Assembly (NCBI RefSeq): GCF_000379105.1
Contig: NZ_KB900609.1
Coordinates: 4,866,785 to 4,930,784 of the forward strand
Reading direction: 5' to 3'
DNA from: Methylobacterium sp. WSM2598
GTDB taxonomy: Bacteria > Pseudomonadota > Alphaproteobacteria > Rhizobiales > Beijerinckiaceae
Length of the DNA stretch: 64,000 nucleotides
The translations under genes and the position numbers were made by a program. The notes beneath the pieces are model-generated. The model worked only from the letters and a program-made list of their open reading frames with translations. It ran no database searches and had not been told where the DNA came from. Below, piece by piece: positions 18,173 to 27,081 of this stretch. Numbering within the stretch: the first letter of the stretch is position 1; every line of letters starts with the position of its first letter.

Positions 18173-18471
18173 GCGAACTCGCGGGGCTCTCAGGAACGCA
18201 CCGGACCGCGCCGGTCCGGCCCGAAATGTGAGTCATCCTGCGGTAAAGGAATGATGCCGCACCGAAAACCCGTCCCCGGTCTCCTCCGGCCCGGCCGCGG
18301 GGCCCGCCCCTCTGGGAGCGCCTCGCCTTGCCGCCCATTCTCTTGGCCGGTGTGGCCGGAAGGACACCCGCCCGGCCGCTCGCCCGCCGGGAGTGGCCCC
18401 CGCCCGGCCGGCGCGATAAGGGAGGCCGCGCCGCGCCCCAGCACCACGCCGCGCGGCGTCCGGGATCGACC

Positions 18472-19206
18472 ATGCTCCTCCTCCGCTCGCTGGCGTTCAA
18501 CGTCGCCTTCTACGCCTTGACCGCCGCGATGCTGATCGGCGGGCTCTTCTGCCTCGTCTCCCGCCGGCTCGTGCTGCGCCTCGCCCAGACCTGGGCCCGG
18601 GTGACCCTGTGGCTGCTGGAACGGATCGTCGGCATCCGGGTCGAGTTCCGCGGCCTGGAGCACATCCCGCCGGGCGGGATCATCGTCGCGGCCAAGCACC
18701 AATCGGCGCTGGAGACCATCGCGCTCACGACGGTCCTGCCGAACTTCACCTACATCCTGAAGCGCGAATTGCTCTGGCTGCCCCTGTTCGGCTGGTACCT
18801 CTCCCGCGGCGAGATGGTGCCGATCGACCGCCGGAAGGGCTCGCGGGCGCTCGCCCTGATGAGCGAGGAGGCGGCCGGCGCCATGGCGCAGGGGCGCCAG
18901 CTGATCATCTTCCCGGAAGGCACCCGCCGCCCGCCCGGCGCCCCGCCCGCCTACAAGTTCGGGGTGGCGCATCTCTACGACCGCCTCGCCGTGCCCTGCC
19001 TGCCCGTCGCCCTCAACACCGGGCTGGTCTGGCCGCGCAACAGCCTGCACCGCCACCCGGGCACCGCCGTGATCGCCTTCCTGCCGCCGATCCCGCCCGG
19101 GATCGTGCGCGAGACCGCCTTCGCGCTGATCCAGGAGCGGATCGAGACCGCCTCCGCGGCGCTCCTCGCGGACACCTCGCGCAGAGGCGGCGAGGTCCCC
19201 GCATGA
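18472..19206 (+). CDS. plsC: 1-acyl-sn-glycerol-3-phosphate acyltransferase
   Basis: Transfers a second acyl chain to lysophosphatidic acid, giving phosphatidic acid for membrane lipids. The 244-residue protein has an N-terminal membrane anchor (about 5-30), then the acyltransferase motif I in its KHQSALET form (His76, Glu81, the HX4E variant common in proteobacterial PlsC), the GEMVPIDRR motif, and motif III FPEGTRRPPG (147-156). Near the C-terminus it has VPCLPVALNTG. The ATG at 18472 starts at the membrane anchor; longer upstream frames are not protein-like. Length is typical. Confidence 0.92.
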   Translation: MLLLRSLAFNVAFYALTAAMLIGGLFCLVSRRLVLRLAQTWARVTLWLLERIVGIRVEFRGLEHIPPGGIIVAAKHQSALETIALTTVLPNFTYILKRELLWLPLFGWYLSRGEMVPIDRRKGSRALALMSEEAAGAMAQGRQLIIFPEGTRRPPGAPPAYKFGVAHLYDRLAVPCLPVALNTGLVWPRNSLHRHPGTAVIAFLPPIPPGIVRETAFALIQERIETASAALLADTSRRGGEVPA

Positions 19207-19360
19207 CAATTCCGTAATGTCGGAACGCCCCGGCCGGCAGCGACATTCATGCATGTTCGCCCCATGAGGGGCGGAATCATGCGAGACGGCTTGACTGATC
19301 GCGATCCGGCTCCGGCCGCGTCGGTGCGGCGGGGTTTCGGATCCTCGACAGGAGGAGACG

Positions 19361-19708
19361 ATGCGCTGGAAACTGGCAGGTGCGGCGGCTCTCGCCTTGG
19401 GAACGCTGGTCGGCACCGGGACCGTGGCCGAGGCCCGCGACGGCTGCGGTCCGGGCTTTCACCGGGACTTCTACGGCTTCTGCCGCCCGAACTTCTACGG
19501 GCCGCGCTTCTACGGGCCGGTCGTCTATGGCGGCCCGCGCTGGCACCGCGTCGGCTGGTACCGGCCCTACTGGCACCGGGCAGGGTGGTACGGCGGCTGG
19601 CATCGGCCCTACTGGCATCGGCCCTACTGGCACGGGGCCGGGTTCTACCACCGCCCGTGGGGCTGGCACGGCGGCTGGCGCCATGCCGGCTGGCATCACC
19701 GCTGGTGA
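19361..19708 (+). CDS. GCG_CRPN-type exported His/Tyr/Trp-rich repeat protein, 115 aa
   Basis: A signal peptide (about 1-25, ending VAEA) is followed by the signature GCGPGFHRDFYGFCRPN. This is the GCG...CRPN prefix motif that precedes low-complexity repeats in many Hyphomicrobiales envelope proteins. The remainder is made of short repeats such as NFYGPRFYGP, HRPYWHR and HGGWRHAGWHHRW, very rich in Tyr, Trp, His and Gly. AGGAGGAG lies just upstream of the ATG. The mature protein is probably periplasmic or on the cell surface. Metal binding through the histidines is possible but unproven. Confidence 0.8.
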   Translation: MRWKLAGAAALALGTLVGTGTVAEARDGCGPGFHRDFYGFCRPNFYGPRFYGPVVYGGPRWHRVGWYRPYWHRAGWYGGWHRPYWHRPYWHGAGFYHRPWGWHGGWRHAGWHHRW

Positions 19709-19885
19709 CCTGAGCGGGTCCGGGGCCGCGAGGCCCCGGGCCGTCGCCCGCCGAGGCCGGCGACCTCGCCCCCGCGGCGGCGTCGCCCCGCCCCCCGCAT
19801 TGCGCGCCCGTCCGCCGCTCCCCATCTCTCGAGGCGACCGCGCGACGCTTGACCCGCGTCGCGCGCCACGGTTAGGATAGAACAA

Positions 19886-20344
19886 ATGGCGAACAGACGA
19901 GCCCTGTCCTGGTCGGCGGCGATGCGGGACATCGAAACGGATCGGTCGAGGAGGTCGGAGGTGCGCGAGGAGCGGTTGAGAGCGGCGTCGTCCCTGCGGG
20001 GCACCCCGGCCCTGAGCCTGAGCGCGTGGCGGGGGCGGTCGGGCCGCCGCTACGTGGTCGGCATCCACGACCTCGACGCGGACGCGGCCGAGATCGGCGA
20101 GGCCGTGGTGCTGGCCGTGCGCCGGGACCGGGAGGGGCTGGCGGAGCTCCTCGACGTGGCGACCACCGAGGACAGCCCGCGCGAGCGGCTGCGCGGCTTC
20201 GTCGCCCGGGTGCGCTCCCGGGGCGCGAACGAGATGCACGTCCACCGCCTCGCCGAGAGCGAGGCGGAGCGCCGCGCCGTGGTGGAGGATCTCGGCGGCG
20301 CCGCCGTCAGTAGATCGGTCCGGACGACCAAGCGGGAGAATTGA
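19886..20344 (+). CDS. Hypothetical protein, 152 aa
   Basis: A soluble, charged protein. The region of about 40-130 (GRRYVVGIHDLDADAAEIGE and VRRDREGLAELLDVATTED) has regular alternation of strands and helices and looks like a real domain, whereas the first 35 residues are Arg-rich and may include a wrong start. No motif I can name. It converges on the extensin-like gene and overlaps its 3' end by 38 bp. Confidence 0.6.
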   Translation: MANRRALSWSAAMRDIETDRSRRSEVREERLRAASSLRGTPALSLSAWRGRSGRRYVVGIHDLDADAAEIGEAVVLAVRRDREGLAELLDVATTEDSPRERLRGFVARVRSRGANEMHVHRLAESEAERRAVVEDLGGAAVSRSVRTTKREN

Positions 20345-21314
20345 GCGGCAGCGGCGCGGAAATCGCCCGCGCCGCCGGGCCGAAGCCCGGCGCCACGGGC
20401 GGCTCCTGCGCGGCGGCGCTGCGGGTCGGCGCCGGCCGCGGCGCGTAGGCCTGCACGGGCGGGGGGGCCGGCGCGCGGACGACGCGGGTCTGGCCCGGGC
20501 TCTCGCGCCGGCTCATCGGCGACACGCCGTAGGGATCGTCCTCCTCGACGTCGATCGGCGCCGGATCGGGCGCGGGCTGCCACGCCGGCGGCTTCTTGCG
20601 GATCGGCGACAGGGGCGAGCCGGGCGGCGGCAGCTGCGACTGGAACTTGATCAGGGGCTTGCAGATCCGCCGCAGCCCGCGCGGGTCGTGGCGGGCGAGG
20701 TCGAGGTGCAGGTGGTCGTAGTGGTAGACGTTCGACCCCGGCGCCAGCACCGTGGTGAAGTGGTTGCAGGCCCCCAGGAAGACCTCGCGCAGGAAGCCCT
20801 GCTCGGCCTCGCTGCCGCGCCAGCCGCCCTTCACCGTCACCACGGAACCGTCCGCGAGCCGGAAGGACATCACGTCGACCGCGTTGCCGAAGGAATGCTC
20901 CGAGAGCTTCGCACCGACCTGATTGTTGCGGCCGCGGCAGGAATAGGAGCCGGAATTGATCTCCACCACCGGCTGGCCGAAATACAGCTGCGCGGCCGGC
21001 TGAACCGTGGCGGCGAGCCACGCCTCCACCTCCGGGATCATCGGGCAGGCGAGCGTCATGCGCTGCTTGAGCGCGACCGTGCCGCCCGCGAGCCGGGTGA
21101 CGCGGAACGGATGCACCATCCCGCAGATTCCCGGCCCGTCGATCTCCTTCACGGGGACGATGTCCTCGGTCGGCTTGACGAGGCCGCGGGCGAGGCAGGC
21201 CTCCTCGGCCTCCGTACGCCAGGGTTCGCGCTGCTCAAAGGGTTTGAGCGCGCATCCGGTGAGCCCCAGGCTGAAGAGCGTGAAGGCTGAGAACGCAACG
21301 AGGCCACGACGCAT
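20307..21314 (-). CDS. Extensin-like lipoprotein (Extensin-like_C, M15-related fold)
   Basis: A 335-residue protein starting with a lipoprotein signal whose lipobox LTGC places Cys21 as the lipidated residue. The central domain (about 40-235) is the bacterial extensin-like C-terminal family. It has CGMVHPFRV, the Cys pair near ACPMIP and SYSCRGRNN, the SEHSFGNAVDV motif, and YHYDHLHLDLARH, whose His/Asp pattern mirrors M15 peptidoglycan peptidases. The last 90 residues are Pro/Ala-rich and probably unstructured. Expected location is the outer membrane or periplasm with a cell-wall role; enzymatic activity is inferred from the metal-site motifs. Start at ATG 21314. Confidence 0.85.
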   Translation of the reverse strand: MRRGLVAFSAFTLFSLGLTGCALKPFEQREPWRTEAEEACLARGLVKPTEDIVPVKEIDGPGICGMVHPFRVTRLAGGTVALKQRMTLACPMIPEVEAWLAATVQPAAQLYFGQPVVEINSGSYSCRGRNNQVGAKLSEHSFGNAVDVMSFRLADGSVVTVKGGWRGSEAEQGFLREVFLGACNHFTTVLAPGSNVYHYDHLHLDLARHDPRGLRRICKPLIKFQSQLPPPGSPLSPIRKKPPAWQPAPDPAPIDVEEDDPYGVSPMSRRESPGQTRVVRAPAPPPVQAYAPRPAPTRSAAAQEPPVAPGFGPAARAISAPLPLNSPAWSSGPIY

Positions 21315-21561
21315 GCCGGGAGATTGCGCGCAGCGGCGTTAACGCGGGGTCAAGGCCGGCGCGGTCCGGCTGGCTCGGATCGGGGCAGGCCCGGCGAAGC
21401 AAGCGGGGGCCGCCCGGGATCGTCCGCGTCCCCCCGCCGGAGGCGCCCATGCCCGACGGAGAGGGCGAGGATCGGGCCGAGGGTTTGGCCGGGGCGCGCG
21501 TCGGGACGAGCCCGACGCCGCCGAACCGGCGACCGCTTCGGCGAATTTCGGCGAATGCTGC

Positions 21562-21683
21562 TCATCCGCCATCCGGTTGATGGCTTCGCCATCTGCAATT
21601 TCGGCAATGCGGATGTCGGCTTCGCTCAGGCGCCGCGCAGGCTCGTGATCCGGGACCCGCTTTGATCAAGCGGGTCCCGGATC
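21562..21683. repeat. Dispersed intergenic repeat, copy A (with terminal hairpin)
   Basis: A block beginning CATCCGGTTGATGGCTTCGC and containing GGCAATGCGGATGTCGGC recurs at 24835-24910 in the same orientation and at 29555-29670 in the opposite one. This copy ends in a perfect 15 bp hairpin at 21647-21683 that directly abuts the hemN stop codon. All three copies sit at gene 3' ends. Confidence 0.75.
21647..21683 (-). terminator. Perfect 15 bp hairpin at the 3' end of hemN
   Basis: Arms GATCCGGGACCCGCT and its exact complement enclose the loop TTGATCA. It overlaps the hemN stop region. No T-run follows, so it may end transcription inefficiently or protect the mRNA 3' end. Confidence 0.5.
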
Positions 21684-23154
21684 AGACGGCCGCCGCGTGA
21701 CGCTCCGGCGCCGGCACGAGGTGCCGGTCGAAGACCGCGCAGACGCTGCGCACGAAGGAGCGGCCCGTCTCGGTCACGGCGATGCCGTCGAGGGAATCGG
21801 GCCCGGTGCCGCTCGCGAACAGCCGCACGAGGCCGTCGCGGGCGAACTCCTCCAGGCGGGCCCGCATCGTGCCCGAGACCAGGGCCGGGACGCTCGTGTC
21901 GTGCAGCGCGCAGAGCCGGCGCAGGTCGACCGCGAAGTCGCACATCAGCCGCTCGATCACGGCGCCGCGCAGGCGGTCGGCGGCGCCGACCGCGAGCCCG
22001 CGGGCGGTGGGCAGGTCGCCGGCCAGGATCCGCTCGCGCCACGCGGGCACGCCCGCGTGGTTCTGCGCGTAGCCGGCCGGAAGATGGCTGATCGCCGAGG
22101 CGCCGAAGCCGATCACGGTCTCGGCCGCATCCTCCGTATAGCCCTGGAAGTTGCGCCGCAGGCGGCCCGCCGCGGCGACCTCCGCCAGGGCGTCGTCCGG
22201 CCAGGCGAAGTGGTCGAGGCCGATGCGCACGTAGCCGAGATCCTGCAGGCGGGCGGCGGCCTCCCGCTGCTGCTCCAGCCGCCCCACCGGTCCCGGCAGG
22301 GCGTGGTCGGGGATCAGGCGCTGGGCCGGCTTCATCCAGGGCACGTGCGCGTAGCCGAACAGGGCGATCCGCTCCGGCCGCAGCGCCGCGACCTGGTCGA
22401 TGGTGGAGAGGAGCCCCTTGGTGGTCTGATGGGGCAGCCCGTACATCAGGTCGAGGTTGATCGAGCCCACGCCCGCCCGGCGCAGATGCTCGACCGACCA
22501 CGCCACCATCGAGAAGGGCTGGCGGCGGTTGATGGCCGCCTGTACCTGCGGGTCGAGGTCCTGCACGCCGAGGCTCGCCCGGTTGAGGCCGAGGCCGCAG
22601 GCGGTCGTGATCCAGGCCTCGGTGAGGAGGCGCGGGTCGAGTTCCGCCGCGAAGGCCGTGTCCGGCGACAGGGTGAAATGCCGGCGCAGGGCCTCGACCA
22701 CGGCGGCGAGGTCGCCGGGCGCGAGCAGGTTGGGCGTGCCGCCGCCGAAATGCACGGCCCCGGCGGCGAGCCGGGCCGGCAGGGCCTCGGCGACGAGGCC
22801 GATCTCCCGGGTCAGCGTCGCCACGTAATCCTCGATCGGCCCGCGCCGATGGACCACGCTGGTGTGGCAGCCGCAGTACCAGCAGAGCTGGTCGCAGAAG
22901 GGCACGTGGAGATAGAGCGAGACCGGCTCGGCCGGCGGGAGGGCGGCGAGCCAGGCGGCGTGCTCGGCCGGTCCCGTCGCGCCCGTGAACTGGGCCGCGG
23001 TCGGGTAGGAGGTGTAGCGCGGGACCGGCTGCCCGTAGCGCGCGACGAGGGCCGCCGCGCGAACCGGCTCGAGCCGGGCGCAGTCCGGCTTCGCCCGGCA
23101 ATGCGGAAGCTCGATCGGCGTGCCCTCGCAGCCCGTGCCATCCTGCGCGTCCAT
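21682..23154 (-). CDS. hemN: Oxygen-independent coproporphyrinogen III oxidase (radical SAM)
   Basis: Carries out the oxidative decarboxylation of coproporphyrinogen III to protoporphyrinogen IX without oxygen, in haem synthesis. The 490-residue protein has the radical-SAM cluster motif HVPFCDQLCWYCGC (Cys87, Cys91, Cys94, with Cys96), the SAM-binding FGGGTPN, and SLGVQDLDPQVQ. The C-terminal HemN domain includes the MCDFAVDL segment typical of true HemN rather than HemW. The ATG at 23154 is preceded by AGGAAGGGGAG; a Met at 23175 lacks such a site. An FNR-type box lies 64-77 bp upstream of the start, so expression should rise when oxygen is low, consistent with fnrN nearby. Confidence 0.95.
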   Translation of the reverse strand: MDAQDGTGCEGTPIELPHCRAKPDCARLEPVRAAALVARYGQPVPRYTSYPTAAQFTGATGPAEHAAWLAALPPAEPVSLYLHVPFCDQLCWYCGCHTSVVHRRGPIEDYVATLTREIGLVAEALPARLAAGAVHFGGGTPNLLAPGDLAAVVEALRRHFTLSPDTAFAAELDPRLLTEAWITTACGLGLNRASLGVQDLDPQVQAAINRRQPFSMVAWSVEHLRRAGVGSINLDLMYGLPHQTTKGLLSTIDQVAALRPERIALFGYAHVPWMKPAQRLIPDHALPGPVGRLEQQREAAARLQDLGYVRIGLDHFAWPDDALAEVAAAGRLRRNFQGYTEDAAETVIGFGASAISHLPAGYAQNHAGVPAWRERILAGDLPTARGLAVGAADRLRGAVIERLMCDFAVDLRRLCALHDTSVPALVSGTMRARLEEFARDGLVRLFASGTGPDSLDGIAVTETGRSFVRSVCAVFDRHLVPAPERHAAAV

Positions 23155-23217
23155 GGCCGCTCCCCTTCCTGGCATTCCCTCGGTGCGCCACGATGACGGG
23201 GCGGGACGGCGGATGCC

Positions 23218-23231
23218 CTGATTCAGATCAA
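23218..23231 (-). promoter_or_regulatory. FNR/FixK-type box upstream of hemN
   Basis: On the minus strand this reads TTGAT-CTGA-ATCAG, nine of ten matches to the TTGAT-N4-ATCAA consensus. It is centred about 70 bp before the hemN start. The fnrN gene at 24020 is the obvious candidate regulator. Confidence 0.75.
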
Positions 23232-23280
23232 GACCCTGCCGGCGGACGGCCCGCGCGACGCGCCCCGCCGGGCGGCTTGA

Positions 23281-23392
23281 GTGCAGGGCGGCTTGAGTGC
23301 AGGGCGGCTTGAGTGCAGGGCGGCTTGAGTGCAGGGCGGCTTGGGTGCAGGGCGGCTTGGGTGCAGGGCGGCTTGAGTGCAGGGCGGTTCGG
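23281..23392. repeat. 16 bp tandem repeat, seven copies
   Basis: Seven consecutive units of GTGCAGGGCGGCTTGA, plus a partial unit at 23271-23280. Units 4 and 5 end in G instead of A, and the last is diverged (GGTTCGG). The array sits between the hemN promoter and the 3' end of the gene at 23399, so it is non-coding. The copy number is likely to vary among strains by slippage. Confidence 0.9.
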
Positions 23393-23398
23393 CCGGCT

Positions 23399-23845
23399 TC
23401 AGGGGCCGGCCGGCGCGTCGAAGGCGACCGAGGCGCAGCCGAGCCGCCCGGCGAGGTGCGTCGCGCAGGATCGCAGCGCCGTCTCGACGCGCGGCCCGCC
23501 GAGATGGGCGGCGACGACGTCGCGCACGCGCAGCACTTTCTGGGGCGAGGGCGCGCCGAGGCCGTGCAGGCGCGGCGCGTCGTCCACGGCGTAGCAGAAT
23601 ACCGCGTGGGCGTAGCCGCGCGCGTCCTCCAGCATCATCAGCCCGGCGCGCCCGGGCGCCCGGCGGCGATAGTGCCGCACCAGCGCGGCCCAGCGCCGCG
23701 CATCGGCCCCCGGCTCGCAGAGACGGACCAGGGCGAAGGCCCGCCGCAGGGCCTGCCCGCCGGTCGCCTCCGAGTCGCACAGGAGACGCGCCGAGAAATG
23801 GTCGTCGATCTCCACTCGGTCACTCCGGCCACCCGCGAAGGCCAT
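23399..23845 (-). CDS. Hypothetical protein, 148 aa, FNR-box controlled
   Basis: Starts at the ATG at 23845 (MAFAGGRSDRVEIDDHFSAR). A longer frame to 23968 would run across the FNR box and is rejected. The protein is soluble, with a regular alpha/beta pattern and segments AGLMMLEDARGYAHAVFCYA and VLRVRDVVAAHLGG that recall GNAT acetyltransferases, but no diagnostic acetyl-CoA motif is certain. An FNR-type box lies 31-44 bp upstream of the start. The gene lies between hemN and fnrN, which suggests a role in low-oxygen metabolism. Confidence 0.65.
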   Translation of the reverse strand: MAFAGGRSDRVEIDDHFSARLLCDSEATGGQALRRAFALVRLCEPGADARRWAALVRHYRRRAPGRAGLMMLEDARGYAHAVFCYAVDDAPRLHGLGAPSPQKVLRVRDVVAAHLGGPRVETALRSCATHLAGRLGCASVAFDAPAGP

Positions 23846-23875
23846 GATTGTCGGGCGGTTCAGGCGGTCGCGTCC

Positions 23876-23889
23876 TTGACCAGGATCAA
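23876..23889. promoter_or_regulatory. FNR-type box between the 148-aa gene and fnrN
   Basis: TTGAC-CAGG-ATCAA, nine of ten consensus matches. It is centred about 37 bp from the start of the minus-strand gene and 137 bp from fnrN on the plus strand, so it probably controls the former and may allow fnrN autoregulation. Confidence 0.7.
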
Positions 23890-24019
23890 GCCCGGCATCG
23901 CTGGGGCAGTGCTGCCGCGCGAGCATGCGACGCGCCGTCGGGGGAGTGACGCGGTGAGGCTTGCTCATCTACAACTCCACGACGGGACCGTCATCCGTGC
24001 CACCGACTCGCGAGATTCA

Positions 24020-24781
24020 ATGTCGGCGAACGCCTTTCCGCCCTCGCCTGCCGAATGTCCCGGCTGGACCGAAGGAGCGACCTGTCCGCAGGGCCGCCTC
24101 GACACGCGCTGCGCCGCCTGCCGGGTGCGCAGCGTCAGCATCTGCGCCGCCCTGGACGCGGGAGAACTCGACCTCCTCGAAGCGCTGGCCGCCGACGCCG
24201 ATTTCGCCGCCAAGGCGGCGATCGCCATGCAGGGCGACCCGGCGACGCATGTCTACAACATCACCGAGGGCACGGTGCGCCTCTACCGCCTGCTCGCGGA
24301 CGGGCGCCGCCAGATCATCGGCTTCCTCCTGCCGGGCGATTTCATGGGGCTCGCCCTCTCGGACCGCTACGCCTTCTCGGCCGACGCGGTGGAGCCGGTC
24401 GCGGCCTGCCGGTTCGACCGCGCCGCCTTCACGCAACTCGTCGACGACAAGCCGCACCTGCTGCGTCGGCTGCACGAGGCGGCGACCCACGAATTGTCCC
24501 TGGCCCAGGACCACATGGTGCTGCTCGGCCGCCGGACCGCGGAGGAGAAGGTGGCGGCCTTCCTGGTCGCCCTGCGCGAGCGGCTCTGCCGCCTCGGACG
24601 CAGGGGCGTGACGCTCGCCCTGCCGATGACCCGCCAGGACATCGCCGATTACCTCGGCCTGACCCTGGAGACGGTGAGCCGGACCTTCTCGAAGCTCGCC
24701 CGCGACCGGGTGATCCTGGTCGTCCCGGACGGGGTACGGGTGCTGGACCGCGACCGCCTCCAGGCGATCGCCGCCGCCTGA
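24020..24781 (+). CDS. fnrN: FnrN-type oxygen-sensing transcription regulator
   Basis: A 253-residue CRP/FNR-family regulator. The N-terminus has the cluster motif CAACRVRSVSIC (Cys31, Cys34, Cys42), and a fourth Cys130 in VAACRFDR. Together these can hold the oxygen-labile [4Fe-4S] cluster. Two further cysteines (13, 22) lie upstream. The cyclic-nucleotide-like beta-barrel follows (about 60-150). The winged helix-turn-helix contains the recognition helix ETVSR (Glu217, Arg221) that reads TTGAT half-sites in FNR proteins. FNR-type boxes occur upstream of hemN, the 148-aa gene and the universal stress gene in this window, a consistent regulon. The frame is open further upstream, but the ATG at 24020 starts just before the Cys region. 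Confidence 0.92.
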   Translation: MSANAFPPSPAECPGWTEGATCPQGRLDTRCAACRVRSVSICAALDAGELDLLEALAADADFAAKAAIAMQGDPATHVYNITEGTVRLYRLLADGRRQIIGFLLPGDFMGLALSDRYAFSADAVEPVAACRFDRAAFTQLVDDKPHLLRRLHEAATHELSLAQDHMVLLGRRTAEEKVAAFLVALRERLCRLGRRGVTLALPMTRQDIADYLGLTLETVSRTFSKLARDRVILVVPDGVRVLDRDRLQAIAAA

Positions 24782-24834
24782 GCGGGCGGCGTCGGCGGCC
24801 GGCCGGCGGGGAAGCCCGGGCCCGGCGCGCGCCT

Positions 24835-24910
24835 GCGCCATCCGGTTGATGGCTTCGCCATCTCCCATGTCGGCAATGCGGCTGTCGGCGTCGCTCAGGC
24901 GCCGCGCCGG
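24835..24910. repeat. Dispersed intergenic repeat, copy B
   Basis: Shares CATCCGGTTGATGGCTTCGC, GGCAATGCGG and GCTCAGGCGCCGCGC with copy A in the same orientation, but lacks the terminal hairpin. The stop codon of the minus-strand membrane protein (24895-24897) lies inside it. Confidence 0.7.
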
Positions 24911-27081
24911 GACCGCAGGGCGAACGCGGCCGTCGCGCCGAGGGCGAGCGTCGCCAGGGCGAGCCCCGGCAGGAAACCTGCCGGCCGGTAGCGCAGCGTC
25001 AGCACGCCCGGCCCGGCCGGGACCACCGCCGCGCACAGGATGCCGTTCACGATCTCGACGGCGAGGGGCTGCCCGTTCCAGCTGGCCTCGTAGCCCGGGT
25101 ACCAGGCCCGCGCCCAGACCACGCGCCCGCCCTCGCCCCGCATCTCGTACCGGCCCTCGCGGGCGCCCTCGGAGGCGGCGGTGAGCACCGTCCCGGCGGG
25201 CAGGCGCGAGAGGGTGCCGGGCAGGTCCCCCGCGCCGGCCCGCTCGAACACGCTGCCTCCCTCGACCGGCCGCCGCGTCCAGCCGGGCCCGGCGAAGGCC
25301 GCGAAGGCGTCCGCCCGGGCGCCGGCCTGCGCGGTCACGCGGGTCACCCGGGCGAGATCGAGGGTGCTGCCCCCGCTCACCGGATCGGGGCGGGTCCAGA
25401 GATCGACCACCTCCGGACAGCTCGCCCCGATATAGTCGAGGCAGAGGTCGTCGAAGCCCTTGGCCCGCATCGGCGAGTAGCCGGCGATCGAGGCCGAGGC
25501 GGTGAGCAGGCCCATATTGCCGTGCGGGAAGACCCGGAACAGGCCGGACGGGGTGCCGCCGACCTCGCGATGCGTGAAGAGCGGCCGCTCGAACAGCAGC
25601 AGCGCCGCGTCGCCGTTCCGCAGCGGCTCGCCCCGGTAGGCCTCCCGGCTCGCGGGCGGAGTCCACTCCGGCACGAGTCCGTTATGCGGGAAGACGCGCG
25701 TCAGCAGCGCGAACAGGACGACGTGGCTGATCCCGATCGCCAGGAGCCCCGCCCGGGTCCGCGGGCCGCCCGCCCGCAGCACCGCCAGCGCCGCCGCCAG
25801 GACCACGAGCGCGAAGACGAGATTGAGCTTGGCGAGGGCCACGGACTGGAAGGACGCGATCACCGCGGTCGCCAGGACCAGGATCACGGTCGGGCTGGAG
25901 GACCAGCGGTGACCGGGCTGGGCCAGGAACCACGCGGCGACCACCGCGCAGCCGATCTGGAAATAGGGCAGGAAGCGGAAGGTCCAGCGCAGCTGCGAGA
26001 CGCCCGGGGCCGTCGCCAGCAGGCCGAGCGCCAGGGTCACGGCGAGCAGGATGGCGGCGCCGGTCCCCGCCGGCGTCCTCAGGCGGCTCCAGCTGCCATG
26101 GAGCAGCGCGACCGGGATCCACCAGCCGACGTAGTGCATCGGCGGGGAGGCGACGATCTCGGGTCCCCAGAAGCTGACCCAGATCTGCGGGAAGAGCGGC
26201 GCCCCGATGGCGAGGAGCGTCGGCAGGGGCGCCTGCAGCATGTGCGGGTAGAAGGCCTCGGCGACCCGCGCGGTGCTGCCGATGGCGGCCGCGAGCGGCA
26301 TCCAGGCCGGGGCGGCGAGGGCGAAGCCGAGGCCGGCCGCCAGCACGACCCGGGCGCAGGAGCGGAGCCCCGCGCCGCTCTGCAGCACGATCAGCACGCC
26401 GGTGCCGATCCCGGCGAGCAGGGCCGCGTCCGCGAAGGGCCAGCCGCTCGCCACCACGAGGAAGACGGCGAGCGCCGCGGGGGCGACGAAGCGGGCCTCC
26501 TCCCGCGCCCGCATCAGGAGCGCGGCCGCGAAGCCGAGCCAGGCCGTGCTGACGAGGCCCGGGACCCAGGTGGAGGCGCCCCAGTAGATCATCCCCAGGC
26601 AGGTGGCGCCGGTCAGGCCGGCCAGCACCGCGAAGGGGCGCGCGGTGCCGACGCTGCGCGCCAGGGCGTAGAGGCCCGCGCCGAGCAGGCCCAGATGCGT
26701 GAGGGCGTAGAAGGCGGCGGCGCGATCGAGGCGCTCGAAGCCGTCGAGCAGGAGGTAGAGCAGCAGGCAGACCGGATTGAGGAGCGCGTACTGGTACTCG
26801 GCGAGGAGCGAGCCGCCCTGGAACAGGCGGGGCGTCAGGACCGGCCATTCCCCGGCCTTGATCAGCCGGGCGATCTCGAGGAAGCCCGGGAGGAAGTAGG
26901 TCTGGCAATCGTCGGTGAAGTAGAAGCCCGGATCGTGCAGCAGGGGGAGCGCCCCGGTCGCGGCCGCCAGCAGGCCGGCGAGCACGGCGCCGCCGAGCTC
27001 CGCCCGGATCCCGGCCCGCCGCGCGGGGAGGGGGATGGCGGCCGGCGGCGCGCCGGCCAGGAGGCTGCCCTGCATCCTCAT
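24895..27081 (-). CDS. Large polytopic membrane protein, YfhO/GT-C-like, 728 aa
   Basis: About 12-13 hydrophobic segments span residues 25-480, after which a periplasmic domain (about 490-700) and one last membrane helix follow. A short luminal segment HDPGFYFTDDCQTY after the first helix carries the acidic pair typical of GT-C glycosyltransferases and YfhO-family proteins that use lipid-linked sugars. The ATG at 27081 overlaps the stop of the upstream methyltransferase gene as ATGA, so the two are co-translated. Its place behind a family 2 glycosyltransferase and a methyltransferase suggests transfer of a sugar, made from an undecaprenyl-phosphate donor, onto an envelope acceptor. The substrate is unknown. 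Confidence 0.78.
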   Translation of the reverse strand: MRMQGSLLAGAPPAAIPLPARRAGIRAELGGAVLAGLLAAATGALPLLHDPGFYFTDDCQTYFLPGFLEIARLIKAGEWPVLTPRLFQGGSLLAEYQYALLNPVCLLLYLLLDGFERLDRAAAFYALTHLGLLGAGLYALARSVGTARPFAVLAGLTGATCLGMIYWGASTWVPGLVSTAWLGFAAALLMRAREEARFVAPAALAVFLVVASGWPFADAALLAGIGTGVLIVLQSGAGLRSCARVVLAAGLGFALAAPAWMPLAAAIGSTARVAEAFYPHMLQAPLPTLLAIGAPLFPQIWVSFWGPEIVASPPMHYVGWWIPVALLHGSWSRLRTPAGTGAAILLAVTLALGLLATAPGVSQLRWTFRFLPYFQIGCAVVAAWFLAQPGHRWSSSPTVILVLATAVIASFQSVALAKLNLVFALVVLAAALAVLRAGGPRTRAGLLAIGISHVVLFALLTRVFPHNGLVPEWTPPASREAYRGEPLRNGDAALLLFERPLFTHREVGGTPSGLFRVFPHGNMGLLTASASIAGYSPMRAKGFDDLCLDYIGASCPEVVDLWTRPDPVSGGSTLDLARVTRVTAQAGARADAFAAFAGPGWTRRPVEGGSVFERAGAGDLPGTLSRLPAGTVLTAASEGAREGRYEMRGEGGRVVWARAWYPGYEASWNGQPLAVEIVNGILCAAVVPAGPGVLTLRYRPAGFLPGLALATLALGATAAFALRSRRGA

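Noticed and set aside
18625-18720. PlsC appears to lack the Asp of the HX4D motif
   Set aside because: The KHQSALET form (HX4E) is common among proteobacterial PlsC enzymes, so this is not a lost residue.
23281-23392. 16 bp tandem repeat as a CRISPR or iteron origin
   Set aside because: There are no spacers between units, and no replication initiator or cas genes are nearby.
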